The notes: generated from the letters alone by a model not told the origin. A stretch of 40,534 nt of DNA from Streptomyces atriruber (GCF_001418325.1 NZ_LIPN01000132.1:1-40534); one strand, 5' to 3'; counted from the stretch's first letter, positions 1-8,329 are shown. Numbers and translations: made by a program.

Positions 1-1101
1 GCCGCGGCCCCCGGCACCTTCACCCACCCCGGAGTCACCGTCTCCCGAGGCCAGTTGGACTTCGCCCGCGAGAAGGTCACCGCGGGCGCCCAGCCCTGGA
101 AGTCCGCCTACGACCAGATGATGGGCAGCAGGTACGCCTCCCTCTCCCGCATCCCCAAGCCCCGCGCGGTCGTGGAGTGCGGCTCCTACTCCGACCCCAA
201 CTACGGCTGCACCGACGAGCGCGAGGACGCGATAGCCGCGTACACCACCGCCCTCGCCTGGTACGTCACCCGCGACGAGCGCTACGCGAAGAAATCCATC
301 GAGCTGATGGACGCCTGGTCGGCCACGATCAAGGACCACACCAACAGCAACGCCCCGCTGCAGACCGGCTGGGCGGGCTCCAGCTGGCCGCGCGCCGCCG
401 AGATCATCAAGTACACGTACGACGGGAACTGGTCGAACTCGGGCCGCTTCGCGACGATGTTGCGCAACGTCTACCTCCCCGAGGTCATCAACGGCTCCAA
501 CTCCAACGGGAACTGGGAGCTCTCGATGATGGAGGCCGCCGTCGGCATCTCCGTCTTCCTGGAGGACAAGGCGTCGTACGACAAGGCGATGGCCACCTTC
601 CGCACGCGCACCGCCGCCTACGTCTACCTCGCGTCCGACGGGCCGCTGCCGAAGACCGCGCCGAAGCAGAACCTGGACACCCGGGAGAAGATCGTCAAGT
701 ACTGGCAGGGCCAGGGCACCTTCACCACCGGCCTCACCCAGGAGACCTGCCGCGACTTCACCCACACCGGGTACGGCCTCTCCGCGATCTCCCACGTCGC
801 CGAGACCAGCCGCATCCAGGGCCAGGACCTCTACTCGACGGACGTCGGCGAGCGGCTGCGCCAGGGGCTCGGCTTCCAGTCCAAGTACGAGCTGGGCGAG
901 GCGCCCCCCGCCTCGCTCTGCAAAGGCACGGTCCACCGGGGCCTCGGCCCGGTCACCGAGGTCGGCTTCAACGCCCTCGCCGGCCGCCTCGGCCACACCA
1001 TGACCAACACTCAGAAGCTCACCGAACGGAACCGCCCCGCGGGCTCCAACAACCTCTTCGTCGCCTGGGAAACCCTGACGCACGCGGGCAATCCGCGCTG
1101 A
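1..1101 (+). CDS. Alginate lyase family protein, 5' end missing
   Basis: The frame is open from base 1, so the start and presumably a secretion signal lie outside the window; 366 residues are visible. The first visible residues (HPGVTVSRGQLDFAREKV) and later blocks such as GWAGSSWPRAAEI and SNSNGNWELSMMEAAVGI resemble the PF05426 alginate lyase superfamily as it occurs in secreted Streptomyces proteins. These are (alpha/alpha) barrel enzymes that cleave uronic-acid polysaccharides by beta-elimination. The Asn-Trp-Glu block is the family's usual active-site neighbourhood. Which polysaccharide is cut cannot be read from the sequence. The TTG at 55 is an internal leucine and not a start. A strong hairpin follows the stop, so this is probably the last gene of its transcript. 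Confidence 0.85.
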   Translation, partial: AAAPGTFTHPGVTVSRGQLDFAREKVTAGAQPWKSAYDQMMGSRYASLSRIPKPRAVVECGSYSDPNYGCTDEREDAIAAYTTALAWYVTRDERYAKKSIELMDAWSATIKDHTNSNAPLQTGWAGSSWPRAAEIIKYTYDGNWSNSGRFATMLRNVYLPEVINGSNSNGNWELSMMEAAVGISVFLEDKASYDKAMATFRTRTAAYVYLASDGPLPKTAPKQNLDTREKIVKYWQGQGTFTTGLTQETCRDFTHTGYGLSAISHVAETSRIQGQDLYSTDVGERLRQGLGFQSKYELGEAPPASLCKGTVHRGLGPVTEVGFNALAGRLGHTMTNTQKLTERNRPAGSNNLFVAWETLTHAGNPR

Positions 1102-1126
1102 GCCGGTACTTGTCGAGCCTTGTCGG

Positions 1127-1159
1127 GCCGGGCGTCGGATGGCGATACTGACGCCCGGC
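1127..1159 (+). terminator. Hairpin after alginate lyase gene
   Basis: Perfect 10-bp arms (GCCGGGCGTC at 1127-1136 and GACGCCCGGC at 1150-1159) enclose a 13-base loop, 26 bp after the stop codon. There is no U-tract, which is common for Streptomyces terminators. It separates the lyase gene from the ABC ATPase. Confidence 0.6.
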
Positions 1160-1196
1160 TCCCGCGCAACCGGGGGCGGAACGGGGGGAGTGGTCG

Positions 1197-1940
1197 GTGG
1201 CAGCGGGCGCGGGGCAGGCCGGGAACGCCAAAGACCTCGGGAACGCCGAGGGCGCCGAGGACACCGGGAACATGGTCGTCGTCGAGGACCTCCATCGGAC
1301 GTACGGCACCGGGGCGGCGGCCGTCCACGCCCTGCGCGGCGTCTCCTTCACCGTCCCGCGCGGCGAGCTCGTCGCCCTGAAGGGCCGCTCCGGATCGGGC
1401 AAGACGACCTTGCTCAACCTCGTCGGCGGGCTCGACGCCCCGGACCACGGAAAGATCGCCGTGGACGGCGTGGAGCTCGCGGGACTCGGCGAGAGCGGCC
1501 TCCTGGAGCTGCGCAGGGACCGGCTCGGCTTCATCTTCCAGTCCTTCGGGCTCATCCCCATCCTCACCGCGGCCGAGAACGTCGGCGTCCCCCTGCGGCT
1601 CCGCAGGACCGACCCCCGCGCGCGCGAGGAGCGCGTCGCCCTCCTCCTGGCGCTCGTCGGCCTCGCCGACCACGCCAAGCAGCGGCCCGGCGAGCTCTCC
1701 GGAGGGCAGCAGCAGCGCGTCGCCATCGCCCGCGCGCTCGCCAACAAGCCCGCCCTCCTGATCGCCGACGAACCCACCGGCCAGCTGGACGCGGAGACCG
1801 GGCTCGCCGTGATGGAGCTGCTGCGCGCGGTGGTCCGCAGCGAGGGCGTCACCGCCCTGGTCGCCACGCACGACGCGGCCCTGCTCGATCTGGCCGACCG
1901 GGTCCTGGAACTGCGCGACGGCGAGATCATCACGCACTGA
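1197..1940 (+). CDS. ABC transporter ATP-binding protein (MacB/LolD/FtsE type)
   Basis: This 247-residue nucleotide-binding subunit has all the ATPase motifs: Walker A GRSGSGKTT (63-71), Q-loop Gln115, signature LSGGQ (167-171), Walker B LLIADE (188-192 region) and H-loop His225. The wording GLGESGLLELRRDRLGFIFQSF and DEPTGQLD is typical of the LolD/MacB/FtsE class, which pairs with an FtsX-like permease to move lipids, peptides or drugs or to control cell-wall enzymes. The GTG at 1197 is chosen because GGGGGGAG lies 6 bases upstream. An internal ATG at 1272 would remove a 25-residue Ala/Gly-rich extension but has no good ribosome site. No permease gene lies next to it in the window, so its partner must be upstream of the window or elsewhere. 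Confidence 0.9.
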   Translation: MAAGAGQAGNAKDLGNAEGAEDTGNMVVVEDLHRTYGTGAAAVHALRGVSFTVPRGELVALKGRSGSGKTTLLNLVGGLDAPDHGKIAVDGVELAGLGESGLLELRRDRLGFIFQSFGLIPILTAAENVGVPLRLRRTDPRAREERVALLLALVGLADHAKQRPGELSGGQQQRVAIARALANKPALLIADEPTGQLDAETGLAVMELLRAVVRSEGVTALVATHDAALLDLADRVLELRDGEIITH

Positions 1941-2092
1941 CCGTGCACTGACCAGGGCGACTGGGCCCCGCGCCGACGGCATCAGGGTTGTGTCAAGGAC
2001 AGCACCCCCGTACCCCCTCGTCCGTATTGCCGGAATTGTTGGCCGTAAGGTCGACGCTGCGTACACAGCAGTTTCGGGAAGACAATGGGGCC

Positions 2093-4639
2093 ATGGCACG
2101 CGGCAAGCTTCGGATCTACCTCGGTGCGGCACCGGGCGTCGGCAAGACGTACGCGATGCTCTCCGAGGCCCACCGCCGCATCGAGCGCGGCACGGACTGC
2201 GTGGTCGCCTTCGTGGAGCACCACGACCGGCCGCGCACCGAGGTGATGCTGCACGGCCTGGAACAGGTGCCCCGCAAGGACCTGGAGTACCGCGGCACGG
2301 CGTTCACCGAGATGGACGTCGACGCGGTCCTGGAGCGCGCCCCCGAGGTCGCCCTTGTCGACGAGCTCGCCCACACGAACGTCCCCGGCTCCCGCAACGC
2401 CAAGCGCTGGCAGGACGTCGAGGAGCTCCTCGCGGCCGGCATCGACGTCGTCTCCACGGTGAACATCCAGCACCTGGAGTCGCTCGGCGACGTCGTCGAG
2501 TCGATCACCGGCGTGCGCCAGAAGGAGACCGTGCCGGACGAGGTGGTGCGCCGCGCCGACCAGATCGAGCTGGTCGACATGTCGCCACAGGCGCTCCGCC
2601 GCCGCATGGCGCACGGCAACATCTACAAGCCCGACCGCATCGACGCGTCCCTCTCCAACTACTTCCGGCCCGGCAACCTCACGGCGCTGCGCGAGCTGGC
2701 GCTGCTCTGGGTCGCCGACCGCGTCGACGAATACCTGCAGCAGTACCGCGGCGAGCACAACATCCGCTCCACCTGGCAGGCCCGCGAGCGCATCGTCGTC
2801 GGCCTGACCGGCGGACCCGAGGGCCGCACGCTGATCAGACGCGCGTCCCGGATGGCGGCCAAGGGCTCCGGCAGCGAGATCCTCGCCGTCTACATCGCCC
2901 GCAGCGACGGCCTGACCGGCGCGTCCCCCAAGGAACTCGCCGTCCAGCGCACCCTCGTCGAAGACCTCGGCGGCACCTTCCACCACGTCATCGGCGACGA
3001 CATACCCGCCGCCCTCCTCGACTTCGCGCGCGGCGTCAACGCCACCCAGATCGTCCTGGGCTCCTCGCGCCGCAAGACCTGGCAGTACGTCTTCGGGCCC
3101 GGCGTCGGCGCGACCGTCGCCCGCGAGTCGGGACCCGACCTGGACGTGCACATCGTCACCCACGGCGAGGTCGCCAAGGGGCGCGGCCTGCCCGTCGCCC
3201 GCGGCGCCCGCCTCGGCCGCTCCCGGGCCATCTGGGGCTGGCTGGTCGGCGTCGCCGGGCCCACGGTCCTGACGGTGCTGCTCACCCACGTCGACGCCGA
3301 TCTGGGCCTCGCCAACGACATGCTGCTGTTCCTGACCCTCACGGTCGCCGCCGCGCTGGTGGGCGGACTGCTCCCGGCGCTCGCTTCGGCGGCCGTCGGC
3401 TCGCTGCTCCTCAACTACTACTTCACGCCACCGCTCCACCTGTGGACCGTCTCCAACAACAAGAACATCGTGGCCATCGCGGTGTTCGTGGGCGTCGCCG
3501 TGTCGGTGGCCTCCGTCGTGGACCTCGCGGCCCGCCGCACCCACCAGGCCGCCCGGCTGCGGGCCGAGGCGGAGATACTCTCCTTCCTCGCCGGCAGCGT
3601 GCTGCGCGGCGAGACCAGCCTGGAAGCCCTCCTCGAACGCGTCCGCGAAACGTTCGCCATGGAGTCCGTCGCCCTCCTGGAGCGCGCGGGCGACACCGAC
3701 CCCTGGACCTGCGCGGGCAGCGTCGGTGACGGGCGCCCGCTGGAACGCCCCGAGGACGCCGACGTCGACATGCCCGTCGGCGACCACATGGCGCTCGCCC
3801 TCTCGGGCCGGGTCCTGCCCGCCGAGGACCGCCGCGTCCTCGCGGCGTTCGCCGCGCAGGCCGCCGTCGTCCTGGACCGCCAGCGCCTGCAGTCCGAGGC
3901 CGACCAGGCCCGCACGCTCGCCGAGGGCAACCGCATCCGCACCGCCCTGCTCGCCGCCGTCAGCCACGACCTGCGCACCCCGCTCGCGGGCATCAAGGCC
4001 GCCGTCTCCTCGCTGCGCTCCGACGACGTGGAGTGGTCCGACGAGGACGAGGCGGAACTCCTCGAAGGCATCGAGGCGGGCGCCGACCGGCTGGAGCACC
4101 TCGTCGGGAACCTCCTCGACATGTCCCGGCTGCAGACCGGCACCGTCACCCCGCTGATCCGCGAGATCGACCTCGACGAGGTCGTTCCGATGGCGCTCGG
4201 CGGCGTACCCGACGGCAGCGCGGAGCTGGACATCCCCGAAACGCTGCCCATGGTCGCCGTCGACAAGGGCCTCCTGGAGCGGGCGGTCGCCAACATCGTC
4301 GAGAACGCCGTGAAGTACGCCCCCGACGACGAGCCCGTCAAGGTCTCCGCCAGCGCGCTGGGCGAGCGCGTCGAGATCCGCGTGGTGGACCGCGGCCCCG
4401 GCGTCCCCGACAGTGCCAAGGACCGTATCTTCGCGCCCTTCCAGCGCTACGGTGACGCTCCACGGGGTGCCGGAGTGGGCCTCGGCCTCGCCGTCGCCCG
4501 CGGCTTCGTCGAGGCCATGGGCGGCACCCTCGCCGCCGAGGACACTCCCGGCGGCGGCCTGACCATGGTCCTCACCCTGCGGGCGGCGGCCGGGCGTCCG
4601 CCGGTCCGTCCCGAGCTGTCGTCCCGGGTCACGTCGTGA
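2093..4639 (+). CDS. kdpD: Osmosensitive K+ channel sensor histidine kinase KdpD
   Basis: An 848-residue membrane sensor kinase. Order of domains: KdpD cytoplasmic domain with Walker A GAAPGVGKT (11-19), a universal-stress-like domain (about 230-370), four closely spaced transmembrane helices (DUF4118, about 390-490), a GAF-like segment, HisKA with the phosphorylated His in SHDLRTPLAG (His625), and an HATPase with N-box VENAVKYAP and G-boxes VVDRGPGVPD and GVGLGLAV. In the known system KdpD senses low external K+ or osmotic stress and phosphorylates KdpE to switch on the high-affinity KdpFABC pump. The ATG at 2093 gives the canonical N-terminus MARGKLRIYLG. It overlaps the next frame by GTGA. 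No kdpFABC is present here, so the pump genes must be elsewhere. Confidence 0.95.
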   Translation: MARGKLRIYLGAAPGVGKTYAMLSEAHRRIERGTDCVVAFVEHHDRPRTEVMLHGLEQVPRKDLEYRGTAFTEMDVDAVLERAPEVALVDELAHTNVPGSRNAKRWQDVEELLAAGIDVVSTVNIQHLESLGDVVESITGVRQKETVPDEVVRRADQIELVDMSPQALRRRMAHGNIYKPDRIDASLSNYFRPGNLTALRELALLWVADRVDEYLQQYRGEHNIRSTWQARERIVVGLTGGPEGRTLIRRASRMAAKGSGSEILAVYIARSDGLTGASPKELAVQRTLVEDLGGTFHHVIGDDIPAALLDFARGVNATQIVLGSSRRKTWQYVFGPGVGATVARESGPDLDVHIVTHGEVAKGRGLPVARGARLGRSRAIWGWLVGVAGPTVLTVLLTHVDADLGLANDMLLFLTLTVAAALVGGLLPALASAAVGSLLLNYYFTPPLHLWTVSNNKNIVAIAVFVGVAVSVASVVDLAARRTHQAARLRAEAEILSFLAGSVLRGETSLEALLERVRETFAMESVALLERAGDTDPWTCAGSVGDGRPLERPEDADVDMPVGDHMALALSGRVLPAEDRRVLAAFAAQAAVVLDRQRLQSEADQARTLAEGNRIRTALLAAVSHDLRTPLAGIKAAVSSLRSDDVEWSDEDEAELLEGIEAGADRLEHLVGNLLDMSRLQTGTVTPLIREIDLDEVVPMALGGVPDGSAELDIPETLPMVAVDKGLLERAVANIVENAVKYAPDDEPVKVSASALGERVEIRVVDRGPGVPDSAKDRIFAPFQRYGDAPRGAGVGLGLAVARGFVEAMGGTLAAEDTPGGGLTMVLTLRAAAGRPPVRPELSSRVTS

Positions 4640-4692
4640 TCCGGAACCAAGAGGCCACGCCTCAGAACCAGCAGTCCGAAAGGCAGGTACGC

Positions 4693-5376
4693 ATGACCCG
4701 GGTGCTCGTGGTCGACGACGAGCCGCAGATCGTACGCGCCCTCGTGATCAACCTGAAGGCGCGCAAGTACGACGTGGACTCGGCCCCCGACGGCGCGACC
4801 GCGCTGCAGGTCGCCGCGGCCCGCCACCCCGACGTGATCGTGCTCGACCTCGGTCTGCCCGACATGGACGGCGTGGAGGTCATCAGGGGCCTGCGCGGCT
4901 GGACGCGCGTCCCCATCCTGGTCCTCTCCGCCCGGCACAGCTCGGACGAGAAGGTCGAGGCGCTGGACGCGGGCGCCGACGACTACGTGACCAAGCCCTT
5001 CGGCATGGACGAGCTCCTCGCCCGGCTGCGTGCCGCCGTGCGCCGCGCGGAGCCCACCGGGACGGGCGACGGCGACGTACTGGTGGACACCGGCGACTTC
5101 TCCGTCGATCTGGCCGCCAAGAAGGTCAACCGCGGCGGCCGCGACGTACGCCTCACCCCCACGGAGTGGCACCTCCTGGAGGTCCTGGTGCGCAACACCG
5201 GCCGTCTCGTCAGCCAGAAGCAGCTTCTCCAGGAGGTCTGGGGTCCCTCGTACGGGACGGAGACGAACTACCTGCGCGTCTACATGGCGCAGCTGCGCCG
5301 GAAGCTGGAGACGGACCCGGCGCACCCGCGGCACTTCATCACGGAGCCCGGAATGGGATATCGGTTCGAGAAGTGA
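4693..5376 (+). CDS. kdpE: Response regulator KdpE (OmpR/PhoB family)
   Basis: A 227-residue response regulator and partner of the kinase just upstream. The receiver domain (1-115) has the acidic pair Asp8-Asp9, phosphoacceptor Asp52 in LDLGLPD and the conserved Lys101 in VTKPF. The C-terminal winged helix (about 130-227) has the OmpR pattern LTPTEWHLLEVL, then VWGPSYGTETNYLRVYMAQLRRKLE and ends GMGYRFEK, all typical of KdpE. The ATG at 4693 follows AGGCAGG by 5 bases and begins directly at the receiver (MTRVLVVDDE). A GTG at 4636 that overlaps the kdpD stop would add 19 unrelated residues; it may serve translational coupling. It is probably co-transcribed with kdpD. Confidence 0.95.
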   Translation: MTRVLVVDDEPQIVRALVINLKARKYDVDSAPDGATALQVAAARHPDVIVLDLGLPDMDGVEVIRGLRGWTRVPILVLSARHSSDEKVEALDAGADDYVTKPFGMDELLARLRAAVRRAEPTGTGDGDVLVDTGDFSVDLAAKKVNRGGRDVRLTPTEWHLLEVLVRNTGRLVSQKQLLQEVWGPSYGTETNYLRVYMAQLRRKLETDPAHPRHFITEPGMGYRFEK

Positions 5377-5422
5377 CCGGATCGGTCGCTTCAGGGGGGT
5401 CCGCAGCGGGTACTGAGCGGAC
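5375..5422 (+). terminator. Weak hairpins after kdpE
   Basis: The stop codon of kdpE runs into GACCGGATCGGTC (5375-5387, 5-bp arms). A second inverted repeat, GTCCGC at 5399-5404 and GCGGAC at 5417-5422, follows. Either could end the kdpDE transcript, but both are short and have no U-tract. Confidence 0.3.
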
Positions 5423-5470
5423 ATAAGCACAGATGAGCGCACCCCTTTCCCCAGTGTCCTCGGCCCCCGG

Positions 5471-5476
5471 TACGCT
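5471..5476 (+). promoter_or_regulatory. Candidate -10 element of a leaderless transcript (OB-fold gene)
   Basis: TACGCT ends 6 bases before the ATG at 5483 and there is no Shine-Dalgarno sequence, which fits a transcript starting at the start codon. No convincing -35 was seen. Confidence 0.4.
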
Positions 5477-5482
5477 TCTTGT

Positions 5483-5881
5483 ATGAGTGCTGTTTCTGGT
5501 TCCGACAAGCCGGTGGGCCGTTTCCGGCGCATGCTCGACCGGCTCTCCTCCTCTCAGGAGGACCTGGAGTCGGAGGAGCTGCGGGAGGACGCCGAGACGG
5601 CGGGCTGCGTCCGCATCGGCGACTGCCGCGACCGCCAGATAGTCACCGTTACTGGTACCTTGCGCACGGTCACTCTGCGGCCACGTGCCGGGGTGCCAGC
5701 CCTGGAGGCCGAGCTGTTCGACGGTTCGGCGGCGCTGGACGTGGTGTGGCTCGGCAGGCGTTCCATCGTGGGAATCGAACCGGGGCGCAGGCTGATCGCA
5801 TCCGGCCGGATCTCGATGAGCCGGGGACGCCGGGTGCTCTTCAATCCGAAATACGAACTCAGACCCCTCGGACGGGAGTAG
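5483..5881 (+). CDS. OB-fold nucleic-acid-binding domain protein
   Basis: A 132-residue soluble protein. After a short charged N-terminus (GRFRRMLDRLSSSQEDLESEEL, about 12-33) there is a single OB-fold: VTVTGTLRTVTLRPRAGVPALEAELFDG followed by ALDVVWLGRR and GRRLIASGRIS, the pattern of tRNA_anti/RecG-like OB domains. Actinobacteria keep this small protein next to the DUF3159 gene, as in Rv2694c-Rv2693c of M. tuberculosis. Its cellular role is not established; binding to RNA or single-stranded DNA is an inference from the fold. The start has no ribosome site and sits 6 bases after a -10-like TACGCT. The next gene starts 4 bases after its stop, so the two form an operon. Confidence 0.85.
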   Translation: MSAVSGSDKPVGRFRRMLDRLSSSQEDLESEELREDAETAGCVRIGDCRDRQIVTVTGTLRTVTLRPRAGVPALEAELFDGSAALDVVWLGRRSIVGIEPGRRLIASGRISMSRGRRVLFNPKYELRPLGRE

Positions 5882-5884
5882 CCG

Positions 5885-6625
5885 GTGACGTCCCTCGACA
5901 AGCCGACGGACCACGGGAGCGCGGAGCAGGACGCAGATTCCAGGGCCGTGACCGAGGCAGCGCTCTTCGAAGCCTTCGGCGGTGTTCGGGGCATGGTGGA
6001 GACCGTCGTTCCCGGCCTGCTCTTCGTGACCATCTTCACGATCAACAAGGACCTGCACATGTCGGCCATCGCGGCCCTCGCGGTGTCCTTGGTGCTCGTC
6101 GTGGTCCGCCTGGTCATGAAGGACACCGTCAAGCACGCCTTCAGCGGCGTCTTCGGCGTCGCCTTCGGTGTGGTCTTCGCGATGATGACCGGCAACGCCA
6201 AGGACTTCTACCTGCCGGGCATGCTGTACACCCTCGGCCTCGCCCTGGCGTACATCATCACGACCCTCGCGGGCGTGCCGCTGATCGGCCTCATCCTCGG
6301 CCCGGTCTTCAAGGAGAACCTCTCCTGGCGCACCCGCAACCCGGGCCGCAAGAAGGCGTACGCGAAGGCCAGTTGGGCCTGGGGCCTGATCCTGCTCGCC
6401 AAGTGCGCGATCCTCTTCCCGCTGTACTGGTGGGCGGACACCACGCAGTTCGGCTGGGTCCTGATCGCCCTCAAGATCCCGCCGTTCCTGCTCGCCGTCT
6501 ATCTGACCTGGGTCTTCCTGGCGAAGGCCCCGCCGCCGATCGACGTCTTCGCGGAGATGGAAGCGGCGGAGAAGGCGGAGAAGGAGCGCGAGGCGGAGCG
6601 CGAGCGGGAGCGCCGCGACGCCTGA
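5885..6625 (+). CDS. DUF3159 family membrane protein
   Basis: A 246-residue integral membrane protein of the actinobacterial DUF3159 family. The soluble N-terminus (1-35) leads into paired hydrophobic segments: VPGLLFVTIFTI, AIAALAVSLVLVVVRLV, AFSGVFGVAFGVVFAMM, LYTLGLALAYIITTLAG, VPLIGLILGPVF, then WGLILLAKCAILFPLYWW and ALKIPPFLLAVYLTWVFLAKA. The C-terminal tail is a very charged Glu/Arg/Lys helix (EMEAAEKAEKEREAERERER). The family function is unknown. A position next to Trk and Kdp genes suggests a link to ion or membrane physiology, but that is only context. The GTG at 5885 is preceded by GGGAG with 6 bases of spacing, overlapping the end of the OB-fold gene. Confidence 0.85.
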   Translation: MTSLDKPTDHGSAEQDADSRAVTEAALFEAFGGVRGMVETVVPGLLFVTIFTINKDLHMSAIAALAVSLVLVVVRLVMKDTVKHAFSGVFGVAFGVVFAMMTGNAKDFYLPGMLYTLGLALAYIITTLAGVPLIGLILGPVFKENLSWRTRNPGRKKAYAKASWAWGLILLAKCAILFPLYWWADTTQFGWVLIALKIPPFLLAVYLTWVFLAKAPPPIDVFAEMEAAEKAEKEREAERERERRDA

Positions 6626-6631
6626 GAGCAC

Positions 6632-6700
6632 GCCCCGAAGGGGCGGCCCAGGGGCGCGGGGAACTGCGCGCCCAGCCACGACGACGCCGCAGCCGAAGAA
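6632..6700 (+). repeat. Streptomyces-type intergenic repeat
   Basis: Just after the DUF3159 stop lies a hairpin GCCCC-GAA-GGGGC (6632-6644), followed by GGGGCGCGGGGAACTGCGCG (6651-6670) and CCAGCCACGACG. I recognise this wording as a motif that recurs behind genes in many Streptomyces chromosomes. It may act as an RNA 3' end or processing signal; its origin is unknown to me. Confidence 0.55.
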
Positions 6701-6701
6701 G

Positions 6702-6741
6702 GACGAGGGGGCACCCGGAACGTTCCGGGTGCCCCCTCGTC
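6702..6741. terminator. Perfect 40-bp palindrome, bidirectional terminator
   Basis: Two perfect 20-base arms meet with no unpaired base (centre between 6721 and 6722; core CCGGAACGTTCCGG). It lies between the convergent DUF3159 and trkA genes, 76 bp after one stop and 21 bp after the other, so it can terminate transcripts from both sides. Confidence 0.8.
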
Positions 6742-6762
6742 GTACCGCCGGCCAGGGCGGTC

Positions 6763-7440
6763 TCAGCCCACCGCGTCCTCGCGACGCACCGAGAGAAGGT
6801 CCTCCAGCTGCTCCTCGCGGGCCTGGGCCGCCACGAAGAGGAGCTCGTCACCCGCCTCCAGGGAGTCGTCCGCGGTCGGCGCGAGAACGCGCGTGCCGCG
6901 GATGATCGTGACCAGCGAGGTGTCCTCGGGCCACTGGACGTCGCCGACCTGCGTGCCCGCGAGGGCCGACTCGGGCGGCAGCGTCAGCTCGACGAGGTTC
7001 GCGTCGCCGTGGCTGAAGCGGAGCAGGCGCACGAGGTCGCCGACGCTCACCGCCTCCTCGACGAGCGCGGACATCAGACGCGGTGTGGAGACCGCGACGT
7101 CGACGCCCCAGGACTCGTTGAAGAGCCACTCGTTCTTGGGGTTGTTCACGCGGGCGACGACCCGCGGGACGCCGTACTCGGTCTTGGCGAGCAGCGAGAC
7201 GACCAGGTTGACCTTGTCGTCGCCGGTCGCGGCGATCACGACGTTGCAGCGCTGCAGCGCGGCCTCGTCGAGCGAGGTGATCTCGCAGGCGTCGGCGAGC
7301 AGCCACTCGGCCAGCGGGACGCGCTCGACCGAGATGGCGGTCGGCGCCTTGTCGATGAGAAGGACCTCGTGGCCGTTCTCCAGGAGCTCACCGGCGATGG
7401 AACGTCCCACCGCACCGGCTCCGGCAATGGCGACCCTCAT
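6763..7440 (-). CDS. trkA: TrkA family potassium uptake protein (second of pair)
   Basis: A 225-residue RCK protein. The RCK_N Rossmann domain starts at the first residue with the nucleotide motif GAGAVGRSIAGEL (6-18) and acidic LLIDK, followed by VVIAATGDDKVN. A C-terminal RCK_C (TrkA_C) domain covers about 140-215 (VELTLPPESALAGTQVGDVQWPEDTSLVTIIRG). Such proteins are cytoplasmic, NAD(H)/ATP-responsive gating subunits of Trk/Ktr K+ channels. No TrkH/KtrB channel subunit is in the window. The ATG at 7440 overlaps the stop of the upstream trkA gene by one base (TGATG), so the pair is translationally coupled. It corresponds in position to ceoC of M. tuberculosis. Confidence 0.9.
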   Translation of the reverse strand: MRVAIAGAGAVGRSIAGELLENGHEVLLIDKAPTAISVERVPLAEWLLADACEITSLDEAALQRCNVVIAATGDDKVNLVVSLLAKTEYGVPRVVARVNNPKNEWLFNESWGVDVAVSTPRLMSALVEEAVSVGDLVRLLRFSHGDANLVELTLPPESALAGTQVGDVQWPEDTSLVTIIRGTRVLAPTADDSLEAGDELLFVAAQAREEQLEDLLSVRREDAVG

Positions 7441-8108
7441 CAGTGACCGCCCTCCTCGGGGCCTTCGGCGAACGCGGCTTCGACCTTGTCGACCTGGTCG
7501 GTGCGCATCATGACGTGCACCAGGTCGCCTTCCTGCAGGACCGTCTGCGAGGTCGGCAGGACCGCCTCGCCCAGCCGGGTGAGGAAGGCGACGCGCACGC
7601 CGGTCTCCTCCTGGAGCTGGCTGATCTTGTGACCGATCCACGCCGACGACGCGTGCACCTCGGCGAGCTGCACCCCACCCGTGGGGTCGCGCCACAGCGG
7701 CTCGGCGCCGGACGGGAGCAGTCGGCGCAGCATCTGGTCGGCGGTCCAGCGGACCGTGGCGACCGTCGGGATGCCGAGGCGCTGGTAGACCTCGGCGCGG
7801 CGCGGGTCGTAGATGCGGGCCGCGACGTTCTCGATGCCGAACATCTCGCGGGCCACGCGGGCGGCGATGATGTTCGAGTTGTCGCCGCTGGAGACGGCCG
7901 CGAAGGCGCCCGCCTCCTCGATGCCGGCCTCGCGCAGGGTGTCCTGGTCGAAGCCGACGCCGGTGACGCGGCGGCCGCCGAACCCGGATCCGAGGCGCCG
8001 GAAGGCCGTGGGGTCCTGGTCGACGACGGCGACGGTGTGCCCCTGTTGTTCCAGGTTCTGGGCGAGAGCGGAGCCGACTCTCCCGCAGCCCATGATGACG
8101 ATGTGCAC
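7440..8108 (-). CDS. trkA: TrkA family potassium uptake protein (first of pair)
   Basis: A 222-residue RCK_N plus RCK_C protein. It begins MHIVIMGCGRVGSAL, with the nucleotide-binding Gly motif at residues 7-12 and acidic VAVVDQD. FAAVSSGDNSNIIAARVARE is the usual RCK_N core, and PTSQTVLQEGDLVHVMM lies in RCK_C. The GTG at 8108 is chosen because the protein then begins directly at beta-strand 1 and AAAGGA is just upstream; a GTG at 8126 would add six residues. It is the first gene of the two-gene trkA operon read leftwards. In Actinobacteria paired TrkA-like proteins probably form hetero-rings on one K+ channel; that part is inference. Confidence 0.9.
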   Translation of the reverse strand: MHIVIMGCGRVGSALAQNLEQQGHTVAVVDQDPTAFRRLGSGFGGRRVTGVGFDQDTLREAGIEEAGAFAAVSSGDNSNIIAARVAREMFGIENVAARIYDPRRAEVYQRLGIPTVATVRWTADQMLRRLLPSGAEPLWRDPTGGVQLAEVHASSAWIGHKISQLQEETGVRVAFLTRLGEAVLPTSQTVLQEGDLVHVMMRTDQVDKVEAAFAEGPEEGGH

Positions 8109-8260
8109 CTGTCCTTTACCCCGCACTCCTGGTCATCCCGCTGACCTGCGAAAACATCGTGCTCACTCTTCTCTCTCACTCTGCCGGGCAACCACGGGGC
8201 AACAGCGTGCGGCGTTGCCAAGAGACGAGCTTAAGCCGCAATGGGTCCCGCGCACTCACC

Positions 8261-8302
8261 CACGTCCGCACTCATGGGGACCACGTCCTCACTCATGGGG
8301 AC
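8261..8302. repeat. 21-bp tandem repeat, two copies
   Basis: Two adjacent 21-bp copies (8261-8281 and 8282-8302) differ at one base and share the 12-mer ACTCATGGGGAC. They lie in the 221-bp gap upstream of the trkA pair. The 21-bp period equals two helical turns, so they could be paired protein sites. On the minus strand the unit also reads as seven codons of a 21-codon ORF that has no ribosome site. Confidence 0.75.
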
Positions 8303-8329
8303 GCGAAAGGGGCCGGTGGGGGTGAGACC

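Noticed and set aside
4636..4692. GTG at 4636 as start of kdpE
   Set aside because: It adds 19 residues with no relation to receiver domains. The ATG at 4693 has a ribosome site and begins at the receiver.
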